Assembly: GCA_914767935.1 (NCBI GenBank)
Contig: OU612045.1
Coordinates: forward strand, 100,830,903-100,894,902
Reading direction: 5' to 3'
From: Coremacera marginata
Taxonomy: Eukaryota; Arthropoda; Insecta; Diptera; Sciomyzidae
DNA length: 64,000 nucleotides
Below the pieces are notes generated by a model. That model saw only the letters and a program-made list of their open reading frames with translations, was not told where the DNA came from and made no database searches. Shown in pieces: positions 21,507 to 32,517 of the stretch. The stretch's first letter is position 1. Every line of letters starts with the position of its first letter. Position numbers and translations under genes: made by a program.

Positions 21507-23171
21507 TCATCGAGCATTATTTTGTTTCAACATTTCAATTATTATTTTGTTTATCCTCTCTACCTGCCCATTTCCCGTAGCGATTCCGGTTGTTATAGCA
21601 TGATGACTGATGTTGCGAACTTTGCAATATTCTGCGAAACTGCCGGCTGTGAAAGCTGTCCCCTTGTCGGTTATGATGCGGAACGGATTTCCAAATATTT
21701 CACTTAGCTTTTCTAGCTTACTAAGCACCTCTGCTGTTGTTGTAGACTTTACTGGGTAAATCCATGTAAACTTCGTGAATGCATCAGTAACAACGAACAA
21801 ATATTTGTAAGACTTCGCAGTTGAGGGTAATGGCCCGATATGATCCATATGAAAAGTGTGTAATGGTATATTGATTTTCTCGATTGGATTAAGAAATCCT
21901 TCTTGCTTTCCACCTTTTCGATTTGCTAAAATACAAGCAATGCAATTAGATATAACTTTCTCAATTTGCTTTCTAGCACTAGGTATGAAGTATTCTTGCT
22001 TCACCATAGTCTCTACTTTGCTGGTACTTAAATGTCCCTTTTTGTGTAATTTCGTAATCAGCTCATATCTCATTGACTTCGGTATGACTAAAAGGTGTTT
22101 ACCTTCCACAAATTTACATAACATACCACCTCGCATTTCGTAATTTTCGTACTCTCCATTCTCCAGCAGCTTAACGATAACCCGGCACACCTCATCCGTA
22201 GCCTGTGATTTTTTGATAGAATGAAGGATAGCATCTTCAACTCGTAATACAACTGGGTTCCGACTTAGCGCATCTACGTGGCGCATGCAGATACCTGATC
22301 GATGTTTGACGGTACAATCAAATTCCTCAATCTGCATAGCCCAATGTGCTACTCTACTGTTAAGTGCCTTTTTTGGCATTGTTAGCTGAAACGCCTTACA
22401 GTCTGTAAAGATATCGAATTTTAAACCCAATAAATAAATTCTAAGCCGTTTCAGCGCTTTGATAATTGCTAAAACTTCTAAGTCATAGCTCGAGTAATTT
22501 TTTTCAGCAGCAGTGGTTTTATAGCTTATATAAAAAACTGGGTGATAATCTTCATGCTTCTGCAGCAGTACAGCGCCGAATCCTTCTTTACTAGCGTCCG
22601 TATGGAGTTGCGTTGGCAGATTTGGATTGAAAAGCTTCAGAACTGGATCCGCACTAAGTTGAGCTTTAAGAAGAAAGAACGCTTCATCTTCGGCCTCGCC
22701 CCTTCTAAATGATACATCTTTTTTCGTAAGATCCGTGAGTGGCTTCGCCAGCTGAGCATAATCTTTTAAAAATTTCCGAAAAAATCCGGTGAGGCCCAGA
22801 AAACTTATTACGCTGCGTGTGTCTTTAGGCGTTGGAAATTTTTTTACCGCCCTCGTTTTTTCATCGGATGGGCGAATAAATCCACCTTCGAATACGTGAC
22901 CCAGAAACTCAACAGACTTTTCTAAAAATGCGCACTTTTCCCACTTTATCAACAAGCCATGGTCTTCACTTACTTGTAGAACTCTTTTTAACTTCCCGAT
23001 ACCATCAGTGTTATCGTTTGCGGGTATTACTAAATCATCCATATAAACCAGAACTTGGCCATCTCTTATCAGATCTTTAAAAATTGTGTTAATGTACCTT
23101 TGAAACGCGGAGGGCGAGTTACAAAGACCAAAAGGTGCTTTTGTAAATTCGTATTGCCCGTCTGGAGTCAC
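21507..23171 (-). pseudogene. Ty3/Gypsy pol: RT palm, RNase H and integrase core
   Basis: A 554-codon open frame. RT palm: TKAPFGLCNSPSAFQRYIN, then VLVYMDDLVIPA with the intact YMDD box (near 23045). RNase H: LHTDASKEGFGAVLLQK, YDLEVLAIIKALKRLRIYL, FTDCKAFQLTM. Integrase: HKKGHLSTSKVETM and CIACILANR (HHCC zinc region), then HMDHIGPLP, ITDKGTAFTAGSFAEYC and GNGQVERINK giving the D,D,E catalytic set. It would make cDNA and insert it. The start of RT is in another frame at 23185-23649, so the full pol is broken near 23172-23215. Confidence 0.93.
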
Positions 23172-23184
23172 GAAAGACGTATAT

Positions 23185-23649
23185 TTAATGCCATTTTTTA
23201 AATCTAGAGTCGTGTAAATTCAGAATTGTACAGACCCTCCAAATTTCCTCAATATTTGGCAATGGATACCTATCACGGATAACTTTCTCGTTTATTTTTC
23301 GATAGTCTATGCATAGCCTATGACTTCCATCTTTTTTGTGCGCCAAAACAACTGGACTTGTAAAGTTAGATAAACTATGCCGAATTATACCGCTTTCTAA
23401 CCAATCTTGAATTTGCGTATAAACTATATCTCGTTCTTTTGGAGCTAATCTTCTTGGCTTCTGGTAAATAGGTTTTTCATCCTCCAAACAGATGCGCATT
23501 TTCACACAGGATGCCTTAACACTTGCTGGCTTATATGACGAAATCAATCCTTGAATAGTGTGCCTCAAATCAAAATCTTTAATATTTTGCAATTGCTTTA
23601 ATTCTTTTGGCATCGGAGAGTATTTTATAAGATTGACTTGCGCTAACAT
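23185..23649 (-). pseudogene. Ty3/Gypsy pol: RT N-terminal part
   Basis: Encodes the fingers region: QKPRRLAPKERDIVYTQI, WLESGIIRHSLSNFTSPVV, KKDGSHRLCIDYRKINEKV and DRYPLPNIEEI. The expected continuation with the LDLKSGF-type block is damaged at about 23215-23172 where the frame shifts to the next segment. Confidence 0.9.
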
Positions 23650-24100
23650 AATCTTAATTTTATAAAACCAAGTGTAGCTTTACTACAGTCTCCAAATGTT
23701 ATCACACTCGTGCCAGCGCCATCAAAGTTCTGGTTAAATTCATCTTTCACCCATTTTCTAACGATGCTGATATCACTTCCCGTGTCTAACATTGCCTTGA
23801 ATACTTTTCCCCGAATTTTTATATCTACGTTCACGTCTAGAAATTTGATTCTATTTACGCGAGAGGAAAATGTTTTTTCTACCTGCTTTTCTTTATTATT
23901 CGTAGGACAATTTGGCGCAATGTGGCTAAACTCGTTGCATCTAAAACATCGAGCTCCTTTTTCTTTGCTTGGACAATCGCGAGCCCAGTGTGATTTTGCA
24001 CCACAATTATTGCATCTTTTATTAAAATTTATATTTTGACTGCTGCTTCTGATTTCATTTTTACCAGCATAATTTTTGCCGCTGAAGCACCACAGTCACT
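23643..24100 (-). pseudogene. Ty3/Gypsy nucleocapsid knuckles and protease
   Basis: Around 24020-23880 the minus strand encodes two CCHC zinc knuckles (CNNCGAKSHWARDC and CFRCNEFSHIAPNC), which bind genomic RNA. From 23834 the frame gives the aspartic protease with AMLDTGSDISIV (D-T-G-S active site). The N-terminus joins Gag across a frame change near 24100. Confidence 0.87.
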
Positions 24101-24106
24101 GTTTCT

Positions 24107-24955
24107 TTAATCTTTACCTTTCTCAATATTGTTTTTTTCTTTACTTTGATCAACCTTCAAATTTTCATATGCAACAAAATTAATTTTAAGCTCAGCTAAA
24201 CTACGCGATTGATACAATATGGTTTTATTTGCAGCTTCATCTGGAATTCCGGCAATTATGTAGTCAATTAAATGGTGTATTTCAACGTTTCCTCGCGATG
24301 CTATTTTTTTCATTTTGTACATATACTCCAGCAATGTTTCGCTTTCCTTTTTTTTCGAATTTTCCAAAAGTTTGTGTACATTGTCGATCTCACGCAAACC
24401 AAATTCGCTCTGCAGTACTGTTTTTAAATCTTGCCAGCTACAAATGTTTAATTCTACTGCCAATCTCGCCGCTCCCTGCAACAGCTGTCTAGCATATAAA
24501 AATTTCTGCACATCATTCCATTTACAGACAGACGCAATTTGCTCTATCTCACTCAACCAGTTCTTTACGCTCTTTCCATTCTCGCCGTCGAATTTCTCCA
24601 ATGCCTCTTGCACATCTTTGAGGTGAATATTATTTTGCACCACATTGCCCGCGTCTTCTCTTTTACCTTCGCTCGTCATATCGCTGCTTACCGATGCTCT
24701 GCTGCTTACCGATGATCTGCTGCTTAACTGTTGATCAATTTCTTTTGTGTTGGTTGCGCCTAGCTTTATGTCTTTTTCAGTTTCGTCGCCCGACGAAGCG
24801 CTCTGCTGTTCTTCTGCTTTGTTGTTTTTTTCCATAAATTTTTGTAGTCGTGTAACGAGGTCTTGCTTCTTATAATACCGATAAGACAATCCCAATTGCT
24901 TCAACTTCTCTTGTAATTGTCTTGTGGTAAAAGACGAAAGGTCACCTTGACTCAT
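24107..24955 (-). CDS. Ty3/Gypsy Gag with SAP domain
   Basis: A 282-codon frame starting MSQGDLSSF. Residues about 6-40 (TTRQLQEKLKQLGLSYRYYKKQDLV and onward) form a SAP-type helix-extended-helix motif, then an Asp/Glu/Ser-rich linker, then a capsid region (WLSEIEQIASVCKW, LYARQLLQGAARLAV, DYIIAGIPDEAANKT). The capsid would assemble the cytoplasmic particle. It ends at 24107 just before the zinc knuckles, which are in another frame; this may be a programmed or degenerate shift. Confidence 0.82.
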   Translation of the reverse strand: MSQGDLSSFTTRQLQEKLKQLGLSYRYYKKQDLVTRLQKFMEKNNKAEEQQSASSGDETEKDIKLGATNTKEIDQQLSSRSSVSSRASVSSDMTSEGKREDAGNVVQNNIHLKDVQEALEKFDGENGKSVKNWLSEIEQIASVCKWNDVQKFLYARQLLQGAARLAVELNICSWQDLKTVLQSEFGLREIDNVHKLLENSKKKESETLLEYMYKMKKIASRGNVEIHHLIDYIIAGIPDEAANKTILYQSRSLAELKINFVAYENLKVDQSKEKNNIEKGKD

Positions 24956-24973
24956 AAAACTTAATTTTGCTCA

Positions 24974-24993
24974 CAGCTACACTTCTGACACCA
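24974..24993 (-). other. Ty3/Gypsy primer-binding site
   Basis: Directly after the 5' LTR on the minus strand is TGGTGTCAGAAGTGTAGCTG. The first 14 bases look like a complement to a tRNA 3' end (tRNA-Leu type, from memory). Confidence 0.7.
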
Positions 24994-25342
24994 TGTGGGA
25001 ATTTCCAACCGGATTTATAAAATAAAAGATAGTCACTTTTGTTTAAATTCAGTTTTAATAAAGTTCAAAGTTCAATTTAACCTTAAAGTAGCGTATGAAT
25101 TTACGTTTTAATGCAAAAAAAAAAAATATAATATAGAAATTTCGCGGACTTAACAATCTCTTTGCGTTTTAGTTGACTTCTCTCTGTCTTAACTTCTTGA
25201 CATTCTTTCCTCAACTGACTTTGTAAGTAATAATAGTTGTGAGTATCAGGTCTGACTTAAAAAAATGTAATACAACAAAACATTAGGACTCTTATACTAA
25301 AAGCAATGAACAAGTCGACTCTATTTTGTGTTTACGACCACA
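24994..25342 (-). repeat. Ty3/Gypsy 5' LTR (right)
   Basis: 349 bp, partner of 20637-20981. Differs by a longer A-run near 25116-25130 and a handful of substitutions. Flanked by ATAG on the outside. Confidence 0.96.
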
Positions 25343-25431
25343 ATAGTTTGAATTAAATAATTTGTGTTTTTATAAAGAATCAAGTGTTTTATTTTTTTTA
25401 AAAACCGACAAAGGACAAGTTCAAACTTAAT

Positions 25432-25450
25432 TGGTGCAGTCGGTAGGATA
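25432..25450 (+). other. primer-binding site of the plus-strand errantivirus
   Basis: TGGTGCAGTCGGTAGGATA follows a stretch ending AAACTTAAT. It closely resembles the tRNA-Ser primer-binding site known from 17.6/297-group elements (one base different in the first half). Confidence 0.8.
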
Positions 25451-25888
25451 CTTATAAAAATTAAATCCTTGGTGTTCTCAAAAGTGGAAAAATAGTAATA
25501 AACCTTTTTGTGAGAAAGATAAACTAAACCTATACAAAGGTGGTCTAAAGATAAAAGTGGACACAAACAATTATTTATGTTTCACGTTTTTGTACTGAAA
25601 ATTGTAATGTGAGTTAAGAAATAAACTCTTTTGTGAAAAAAAAGGAAACAAGATTCAAAAATTGTGTAATAGTAGAGAAAAGGAAAAGAAGGTAAAAGGA
25701 AATATCTAGATACAGAAGTGCGGTAACAGCAGAAGCGATTGAAACATCACCGATCCTGATACTCAAATATGGACGGTCGTAGAATGTGAGATTACATTTA
25801 GTATAAGGATAATTTAATTTTGAAGAGATAAGTGTTAAAAGAAATTATATTAATCTTAATTTTATAAACTTGGAAATTTTAAGTATAA

Positions 25889-26185
25889 AATGGCTAACAT
25901 CTTAATTCTAAAATAATTAAGAATTTACCGGAATTTAATGGTAACACTAACGAGTTATATAATTTTCTTAATGCAGTGAATTCAGTATGGCTAATATTTA
26001 GCTCTATACCAGATGCTCGTATAGCACTTTGGTTACAATGTATAAAGAACAAACTAAAGGGAAAAGTTATTGAGAGATTAAGGTTATATGGTTATCCTAA
26101 TACATGGGAAGCCATAAAAACAATTTTAAAAAGACATTTTAGAGATCATAGAGATACTATTACATTGTATAACAGCTAAAACAAC
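25889..26185 (+). pseudogene. errantivirus gag, N-terminal fragment
   Basis: An ATG at 25889 is followed by an early frame break; from about 25918 the frame reads NLPEFNGNTNELYNFLNAV and continues with KNKLKGKVIERLRLYGYP, WEAIKTILKRHF, the capsid-like block of 17.6/gypsy-type Gag. A TAA at 26177-26179 ends the visible frame just before the piggyBac TTAA. The same frame resumes on the far side at 42412, so this TAA looks like a single nonsense mutation and not the natural end. Confidence 0.82.
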
Positions 26186-26604
26186 TTAACCCTCATCGGT
26201 CCCTCGTATCAATTTGATACAATTTTTGTCTTTCAAGTTGAATAAAAAAAAAACTGCCCGATGGAAAGAACCGATTTTTGGGAAAATAGTATGATTTTGC
26301 CTGTAGAATCGGGCTAATGAATTTTTAATGTTCGGGCATTTCTGGTTTTACCTGAGACGAAATAGTTACGAATCGGTCCCTCCTATCAACTCGTAACAAT
26401 CCATCTGCCGATGGTTATTGCAGTTGTTTTTTGGGTTAGGCTCGTTTTATTTCATTTTTTTGTTTTCAGTATGTTCTTGAACACACGAGTGAATATTGAA
26501 TTGAATTTGTTTAAGTGATAAGTGATTTTAGTCAATTTTGAAGTGATTTTTATCTGCCGCATACTTTCATTGCGTTATACATACATTGAATTAATTTAAA
26601 AAAA

Positions 26605-27241
26605 ATGGAAAAAAATCTACGTGAAAACCGTCAAAGATACGAATATGATATGGATTCCGAATCTGGAAGTGAAGCAGAAGAATCTCCAGTAGATAGTGAC
26701 GATGATTTCACAATGGAGGAAGAATGCGTTGCAGAAATGAGTGAGCATTCTGATGAGTACGATGTTGAGACACTGAAACAAAATGTGGCAGAAGAAATTG
26801 TCAGAAATGCAACAGCAAAATATTTGTCAAAAAATAAAAAATTCAATATTCAACGGAGCCATTTGAAAATAACCGAAGAAATTCATATAGGCGCGCTGAT
26901 AATATTGTTTCAGGTAAAAAACCTAACCTTCTTGTTTTGTGCTTCATATTCAGTGTTTGCTTCTTTTTGTTGTTGTTGTAGGACCAAAACTAGTTGCAGC
27001 TGCTTATGTTGTAGATGTTTTGTCTGCATTTGATTTGTTTTTGCGACCGATAGAAAATACTATTTTGAATATGACGAATTTATATGGTTTGCGGAAATAC
27101 AAAGAAGAATGGGAACAAATAGATATGGATACTCTATATGAGTACTTCGGATTGCTACTGCTTGCTGGTGCGTATCGTTCGTATGGTGAATGTGTTACAC
27201 AACTCTGGAATGAGAAAACCGGTCGACCAATATTCGAGGAA
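26605..27241 (+). pseudogene. piggyBac transposase N-terminal part
   Basis: Starts MEKNLRENRQRY, followed by the acidic region usual before the DDE domain (SGSEAEESPVDSDDD). The core begins after a gap: GPKLVAAAYVVDVLSAFDLF, MDTLYEYFGLLLLAGAY and GRPIF are typical DDE_Tnp_1_7 landmarks. Between the two parts is a candidate intron (GT at 26914, AG at 26981, 68 bp), but the spliced frames differ by one base, so a 1 bp deletion near 26900 is likely. Sequence after GRPIF is replaced by the CR1-like 3' end, so no catalytic aspartates remain. Confidence 0.88.
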
Positions 27242-27258
27242 TAATTAATTGAGTGTTC

Positions 27259-29249
27259 CTAGATAAAGGAAAACTGTTTTATCAGATAGCGTGGACCATT
27301 AGCAACTACAAGTTTATAGAAGAAAAACAAAATTCTAACTTTGACGAAAGTACTAAAGGAAACTTTTAAGAATTTAAGGACATAAGGAGAAATATGGTCC
27401 CGACGACGTACCCCATACACATAACGTACAATTCGGTTGACAAGAAGTTCAATTCTTTTCAAATTACCAGCAAGCGTTCCAGAAAAAACTTCAAAACAGT
27501 AGGTTATGCTAGACATTAGAAGGGCATGCCCTAGTTTATACTTGACATGAAGCGGCAAAAAGTAGCCAACGTTATACAGCTTCCTTAAAGTCAATCCAAT
27601 TCTAGAACTAATACCATTAATATGCTTATCGAAGTTAAGTTTCTGATCAATGATAACTCCCAGACATTTAAGACTATCAACAAAGTCAATTTTATCATTA
27701 TTAAGACGTACATCAAGTAGGTCCGTTTGAAACCTAGAAGGGTTAAATTGAATACACTTGGTTTTCATCGCATTTAAGGCAAGGCAGTGTTCAGAAGCCC
27801 AAGAGGCAACATGCTGTAGATTAAAATTGACTAAGGATTGCAGAGCATCTAAGAACTGGATTTCACCAGAGAATAACAGAAGAATATCATCAGCAAAAAT
27901 AAATGGTTTGCACCGGTTTAAGTCCAAGACATTAACAAAGTCATTGGTGAAAAACATAAATAGCAGTGGACCGAGGACTGAACCTTGTGGTACACCAGAC
28001 ACAATATTATGTAACCCCGAGTTATTATTATTCAATGAGATAAATTGTTTACGCTCAGATAAATAAGAAAAAATTAACTTACAAGCGGCATTAGAAAATT
28101 TAAATTGTAACTTCAGTTTTTTAATCAGCATTAAATGATTTATTTTGTCGAATGCCTTAGAAAAGTCAAGGGACACTAAGAGACTTACTTTGTTACAATT
28201 TACATTTTCTCTAATAGAGTCAGTTAGGCCAAGTAAAAGTGAAGAAGTACTATAGCCACTTCGAAAACCTGACTGACTATCATCAAGCAGGGAGAGACGA
28301 TTTGTGTGCTCCAAAATCTGTATTTTAATTATGTTTTCCATAACTTTAGAGAGAGCCGGAAGAATACTTATAGGTCTTAAATTATCCAAGGTGATAGAGG
28401 AATTGCTTTTGGGAATAGGCACAACTTTAGTCACTTTCCAAGACAAAGGAAATTTGGATGTTGTAAGGATATTATTAACAAAGTACAGTACATGATTGAA
28501 AATCAAAGGCAGTACCATTTTTAAAAATTTTAAGGGGATATTGTCATACCCAATAGAATTCGATTTGACTCTACAAAACGCTACTGCAAGCTCATTCTCA
28601 TTAATATTTCTAAAATAAAAAGAACCGTCAACATCAGTGTATTCATTAATATTGATAGGAGAAAGATTGTTTATTGTTTGGTGGTTAATAAAGTAATGAT
28701 TAATAGAATCAACATCCACATCATCAAGAGACACACTTTTATTTAGGCAGCCATAGTTTCGTAAATTATTCAAAATTTGTTTGCAATTGTTATTCTGGAA
28801 AATTCGCGATCCAATGTTTCTTTTTATTTTCCTGTAAGTATATTTTAGACGATTCCTATATTTACAGAAGGTTTTCCAATTAAATTCAGTTTTATCTAAT
28901 GTAAATGCTTTGAACGCAAGATCACGCATTGATTTCGCATATCTAATTTCCCTAGAGTCAAATTCAACCACGTTTTTATTCTTAACTTTAAACCGTGCAA
29001 CTGGAACCAAATCCAAAGCCTCAGCTAAGATAGAGTTTAAAAATACGAGTTGCGCATCAACATCATTAGAGGAATACATATCACTAAAGTCAGCACTAGA
29101 TAGAAAGGAGTTGATATTATCAAGATTCAACGCATTGAAGTTACGGTATTCAACAAATGCATCTTCTTGAATGCAAGGGAAGTCAAACGAAGTATAAATG
29201 AAAGCATGGTGAGAGATAGCAGCAGAGTACATTTGTCCAGAAAGCATAA
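27259..29249 (-). CDS. CR1-like ORF2, C-terminal part: reverse transcriptase
   Basis: Open frame covering the end of the endonuclease (AISHHAFIYTSFD, with the catalytic His motif), a linker, and the RT: VKSNSIGYDNIPLKFLK, PIPKSNSSITLDNLRPISIL, QSGFRSGYSTSSLLL, SLDFSKAFDKI, SGVPQGSVLGPLLFM and the catalytic FADDILLLF (near 27885). The tail has a CR1/Jockey-type thumb (LGVIIDQKLNFDKHI). No stop interrupts it. Its N-terminal 235 codons lie beyond the RTE insertion at 32518-33223. Confidence 0.92.
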
Positions 29250-29274
29250 CTTTACAAGGATCTTACTTACTTAC

Positions 29275-32200
29275 TTAGTTGGTCGTAACAACCCGTGTCC
29301 GGGTTTCAACCGACCTCATCAGCTCTCGCCAGGCGCCTCTGCTTTGCGCGCGCCTTCTCCAATCGGATACACCAAGTGCGGTCAGGGCTTCCTCAGCCTG
29401 GTCCATCCATCGGAGGCATGGTCTCCCTCGTCGTCGTTGACCAGCGACCCTCGCCTCGAGCACCTTTTTCGCTGGAGCTTCGTCGTTCATACGATGGACA
29501 TGACCCAGCCAGCGTAGTCGCTGCACAGTTATACGCCGAACTACGTCAATGTCATCGTAGAGCTCATACAGCTCGTGGTTCATTCGGATGCGATAGTCAT
29601 CGCCGACTCGAACAGGACCGAAGATTTTGCGAAGAACTTTTCTCTCGAACACCCCCAGAGCGGCTGCGTCAGTTTGCGAAACTACCCATGCCTCAGCGCC
29701 ATAAAGCAGCACAGGTAGAACGAGCGTCTTGTAGCGTGTTAGTTTTGTCGATCGAGAGAGGGCTCTGGAACTTAGTTGCTTACTGAGCCCGTAGTAGCAC
29801 CTATTAGCAATTATTGTTCTTCGCTTTATCTCCAGGCTGATTTCGTTTTTGGTATTAATGGCGGTGCCAAGGTAAACGAACTCCTTGACTACTTCAAAGT
29901 TATAGCTGCCGGATGAAACGTGGGAGTCTAAACGCCGAGCTCCCTTGTTTGTAGACAGCAGATATTTTGTTTTGCCCTCATTTATCGCCAAACCCACTTT
30001 GGCTGATTCCTTTTCGATAGCGGCGAAAGCAGCGGTAACATCTCTCTTGGTTCTGCCGACAATATCAATATCATCAGCGTACGCAAGGAGCTGGACGCCT
30101 TTGTAGAAAATGGTGCCATTACGATGCACACCGGCCTTTCGTACGATCCTCTCCATGATGATGTTAAAGAGATCGCAAGACAGTGGATCGCCTTGCCTGA
30201 AACCTCTTTCGGTATTGAAGGTTTCGGAGAGGTCATTTCCTACCTTGACGGAGCTGCGTGTGTTGCTCAACGTCATTCTGCAAAGTCTAATCAACTTTGC
30301 AGGTATACCGAACTCAGACATTGTTGCGTATAGGCAATCCCTTCTCGGGCTATCGAACGCAGCTTTAAAATCGACAAAGAGATGGTGTGTGTCAATTTGA
30401 TTTTCGTGGGTTTTCTCCAGGATTTGTCGTAGCGTGAAAATCTGGTCTATGGTGGACTTACCAGGTCGAAAGCCACACTGATAAGGTCCAATCAGTGTTT
30501 TTGTAATCGGCTTTAATCTTTCACATAGTACGCTTGAGAGAACCTTATATGCGATGGAAATAAGACTGATACCTCTATAACTTGCGCAGATTGTAGGGTC
30601 TCCTTTCTTAAGTATAGGGCACAGTACGCTGAGGTTCCAATCGTCGGGCATGCTTTCTTCTAGCCATATTATGCTGATGAGCTGATGCATGCGCCTTATC
30701 AATTCATCGCCGCCGGTTTTAAACAATTCAGCTGACAGGCCGTCAGCACCCGCTGCTTTGTTGTTTTTGAGTCGTTGGATAGCAACTCGAACCTCATCAT
30801 GGCTAGGTGGTGGTACTTCCACTCCGTCATTGTTGATTGGTAGCTCTGGACTGCGCTCTCCATGGGCGGCATTGGTGAAATCGTCGCCAGTAAGTAAATT
30901 GGAGAAGTGCCGTCTCCACAATCTCAGCACACACTGCGTATCCGTATTCAGATCTCCATTTTCGTCTCTACAAGTGGATGCTCCGGGCTTGAAACCTTGG
31001 GTTAGACGCTTAACCTGTTGATAGAATTTTCGTGCATCCTTCTTGCCCTGGTATACCTCTAGTTCCTCACGCTCACGCTTTTCCTGCTCTCTTTTCTTGC
31101 GTCTGAAAAGGCGCCTCTCTTCCTTCCTCTTTTCGCGGTAGTTTTCTCGCACGGCTCGCGTTGCAGCTGACTGCAGCGTTTTTCTATATGCGGCGTTTTT
31201 TACTGCAGTCGCAATGCGACACTCCTGATCATACCATTGGTTCCGAGGTTGCGGGCGCCGGAAACCAATGACTTCTTCAGCGGCAGCGCGCATGGAGTGG
31301 GATATATGCGCCCAAAGTCCGCCGGCGTCGTCGAGTCCAGAGGTTGGTTGGTTGAGCTTAACCGAGAGTTGAGCGGAGTAGGCTTCGGCAGTCCGTTGTA
31401 ATTGCAGCTTAGCGACATCTAGCTTTCGTTGCATTCCTGTGCGTATGTTCTTCGCATTGCATAATCGTATGCGGATCTTGGCTGCAACAAGATAATGGTC
31501 GGAGTCAATGTTGACCCCCCGAAATGTACGCACATCTAGAACACTAGAGGCATGCCTTCCGTCGATTACAACATGATCAATTTGGTTTCGCGTTTTTTGA
31601 TCCGGGGACAGCCAGGTGGCCTTGTGGATGTCGAGGTGCTTAAATCTGGTGCTACTAACTACCATGTTTCGCGCCGCGGCGAAGTCAATCAGTCTTAGAC
31701 CGTTGTTCGTAGAGGTCTCATGAAGACTGAACTGACCGACAGTGGGGCCAAAGATGCCTTCCCTTCCGACTTTCGCATTAAAATCGCCGAGGACTATTTT
31801 CACGTCATGGACCGGAAGGTGGTCGTATACGTCCTCAAGGCTAGCGTAGAAAGCGTCTTTGACGGCTTCGTCCTTTTCCTCCGTCGGGGCGTGCGCGCAA
31901 ATAAGGCTGATGGAGAAAAATTTTGCCTTGATGCGGATCGTGGCCAATCTTTCATTGACAGGTGTGAACCGGGAAACAAGGTGACGTAGTTTCCGGCTAA
32001 CAACGAATCCACATCCAAATTCGCGCTTCTCCGCATGGCAGCTGTAGTAGATATCACAGTGTGCTTGTTTAGAGCAGCCTTGCCCTTTCCATCGCATTTC
32101 CTGGATGGCGGTGATGTCAGCCTTTATCGTTTTGAGGGCTTCCGCCAGTTGGATAATGGCACCTTCCCTATAAAGGGTTCGGACATTCCAGGTGCATATC

Positions 32201-32319
32201 CGTAAATCATTGTCCGTTTTTCGTTTGCGGTGGTCGTCAACGTAATTGGGGTTCTTATCCGAGGCTGGTTTAGTTTTCATTGGGCAGAAGTAATGTGGCG
32301 GGACCCAAACCCTGCGCAC
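29275..32319 (-). CDS. RTE ORF2: APE-type endonuclease plus reverse transcriptase
   Basis: 1014 codons if counted from a GTG at 32319; the first ATG in frame is codon 14 at 32280, the likelier start. Endonuclease: N45 in CTWNVRTL, E74 in AIQEMRWKG, D179/N181 in LGDFNAKVG, D274/H275 in DSDHYL. A basic linker (RRLFRRKKREQEKREREEL) precedes RT: KAAGADGLSAELFK, CGFRPGKST, LFVDFKAAFDS, RQGDPLSCDLF, AYADDIDIV (about residue 746). A C-terminal RLRWLGHVHRM motif and an Arg-rich end complete it. The enzyme nicks DNA and primes reverse transcription at the nick. The organism's annotations may call it craniofacial development protein 2-like, a common mislabel of this endonuclease. Confidence 0.95.
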   Translation of the reverse strand: MRRVWVPPHYFCPMKTKPASDKNPNYVDDHRKRKTDNDLRICTWNVRTLYREGAIIQLAEALKTIKADITAIQEMRWKGQGCSKQAHCDIYYSCHAEKREFGCGFVVSRKLRHLVSRFTPVNERLATIRIKAKFFSISLICAHAPTEEKDEAVKDAFYASLEDVYDHLPVHDVKIVLGDFNAKVGREGIFGPTVGQFSLHETSTNNGLRLIDFAAARNMVVSSTRFKHLDIHKATWLSPDQKTRNQIDHVVIDGRHASSVLDVRTFRGVNIDSDHYLVAAKIRIRLCNAKNIRTGMQRKLDVAKLQLQRTAEAYSAQLSVKLNQPTSGLDDAGGLWAHISHSMRAAAEEVIGFRRPQPRNQWYDQECRIATAVKNAAYRKTLQSAATRAVRENYREKRKEERRLFRRKKREQEKREREELEVYQGKKDARKFYQQVKRLTQGFKPGASTCRDENGDLNTDTQCVLRLWRRHFSNLLTGDDFTNAAHGERSPELPINNDGVEVPPPSHDEVRVAIQRLKNNKAAGADGLSAELFKTGGDELIRRMHQLISIIWLEESMPDDWNLSVLCPILKKGDPTICASYRGISLISIAYKVLSSVLCERLKPITKTLIGPYQCGFRPGKSTIDQIFTLRQILEKTHENQIDTHHLFVDFKAAFDSPRRDCLYATMSEFGIPAKLIRLCRMTLSNTRSSVKVGNDLSETFNTERGFRQGDPLSCDLFNIIMERIVRKAGVHRNGTIFYKGVQLLAYADDIDIVGRTKRDVTAAFAAIEKESAKVGLAINEGKTKYLLSTNKGARRLDSHVSSGSYNFEVVKEFVYLGTAINTKNEISLEIKRRTIIANRCYYGLSKQLSSRALSRSTKLTRYKTLVLPVLLYGAEAWVVSQTDAAALGVFERKVLRKIFGPVRVGDDYRIRMNHELYELYDDIDVVRRITVQRLRWLGHVHRMNDEAPAKKVLEARVAGQRRRGRPCLRWMDQAEEALTALGVSDWRRRAQSRGAWRELMRSVETRTRVVTTN

Positions 32320-32328
32320 ATTCCATGT

Positions 32329-32490
32329 TTAAGGTCTATGGAGTGACCCGCCGCTCAAATTAGCCGTCAAACTGACGGATGCCAGTTTGCCGTTGCCCAG
32401 GGAACACCACGTGGAGGTTTGAGTCGACTTGAGACGATTTCGACATGGATAATGCTGGCCTCGCCAGGTTGAGGCGGTCAGACACGTTGC
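32329..32490 (-). CDS. short upstream ORF of RTE (candidate ORF1), copy C
   Basis: 54 codons from MATCLTAS to SGGSLHRP, ending nine bases before the ORF2 frame. Same position and nearly the same residues as in copies B and D. Its function is unknown; it may be an RTE ORF1 or just an open leader. Confidence 0.4.
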   Translation of the reverse strand, partial: ATCLTASTWRGQHYPCRNRLKSTQTSTWCSLGNGKLASVSLTANLSGGSLHRP

Positions 32491-32517
32491 CATGTGAAGG
32501 TTCGCCCCCTGTTCCCC

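Larger units (their letters stand above)
20637..25342 (-). mobile_element. Ty3/Gypsy LTR retrotransposon without env
   Basis: A complete 4.7 kb element with near-identical LTRs (20637-20981, 24994-25342), a 4 bp target duplication ATAG (20633-20636 and 25343-25346), a primer-binding site, a SAP-domain Gag, zinc knuckles, protease, RT, RNase H and integrase in Ty3/Gypsy order, all on the minus strand. A few frame breaks are present. LTRs differ by roughly ten changes, so it is the youngest LTR element here. Confidence 0.96.
29263..32517 (-). mobile_element. RTE-clade LINE copy C, structurally intact
   Basis: A 3255 bp full-length copy flanked by the 13 bp duplication CTTTACAAGGATC (29250-29262 and 32518-32530). 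It has the shared 5' end, a short upstream ORF, one uninterrupted ORF2 and a CTTA-repeat tail (TAAG on its own strand). It sits inside the endonuclease of the CR1-like ORF2. Of the seven copies in the window this is the only one with no visible defect. Confidence 0.97.

Noticed and set aside
32360..32517. Apparent C-terminal extension of the CR1 endonuclease ORF (GGTGGEPSHGN...)
   Set aside because: It is read-through into the leader of RTE copy C, not part of the CR1 protein.
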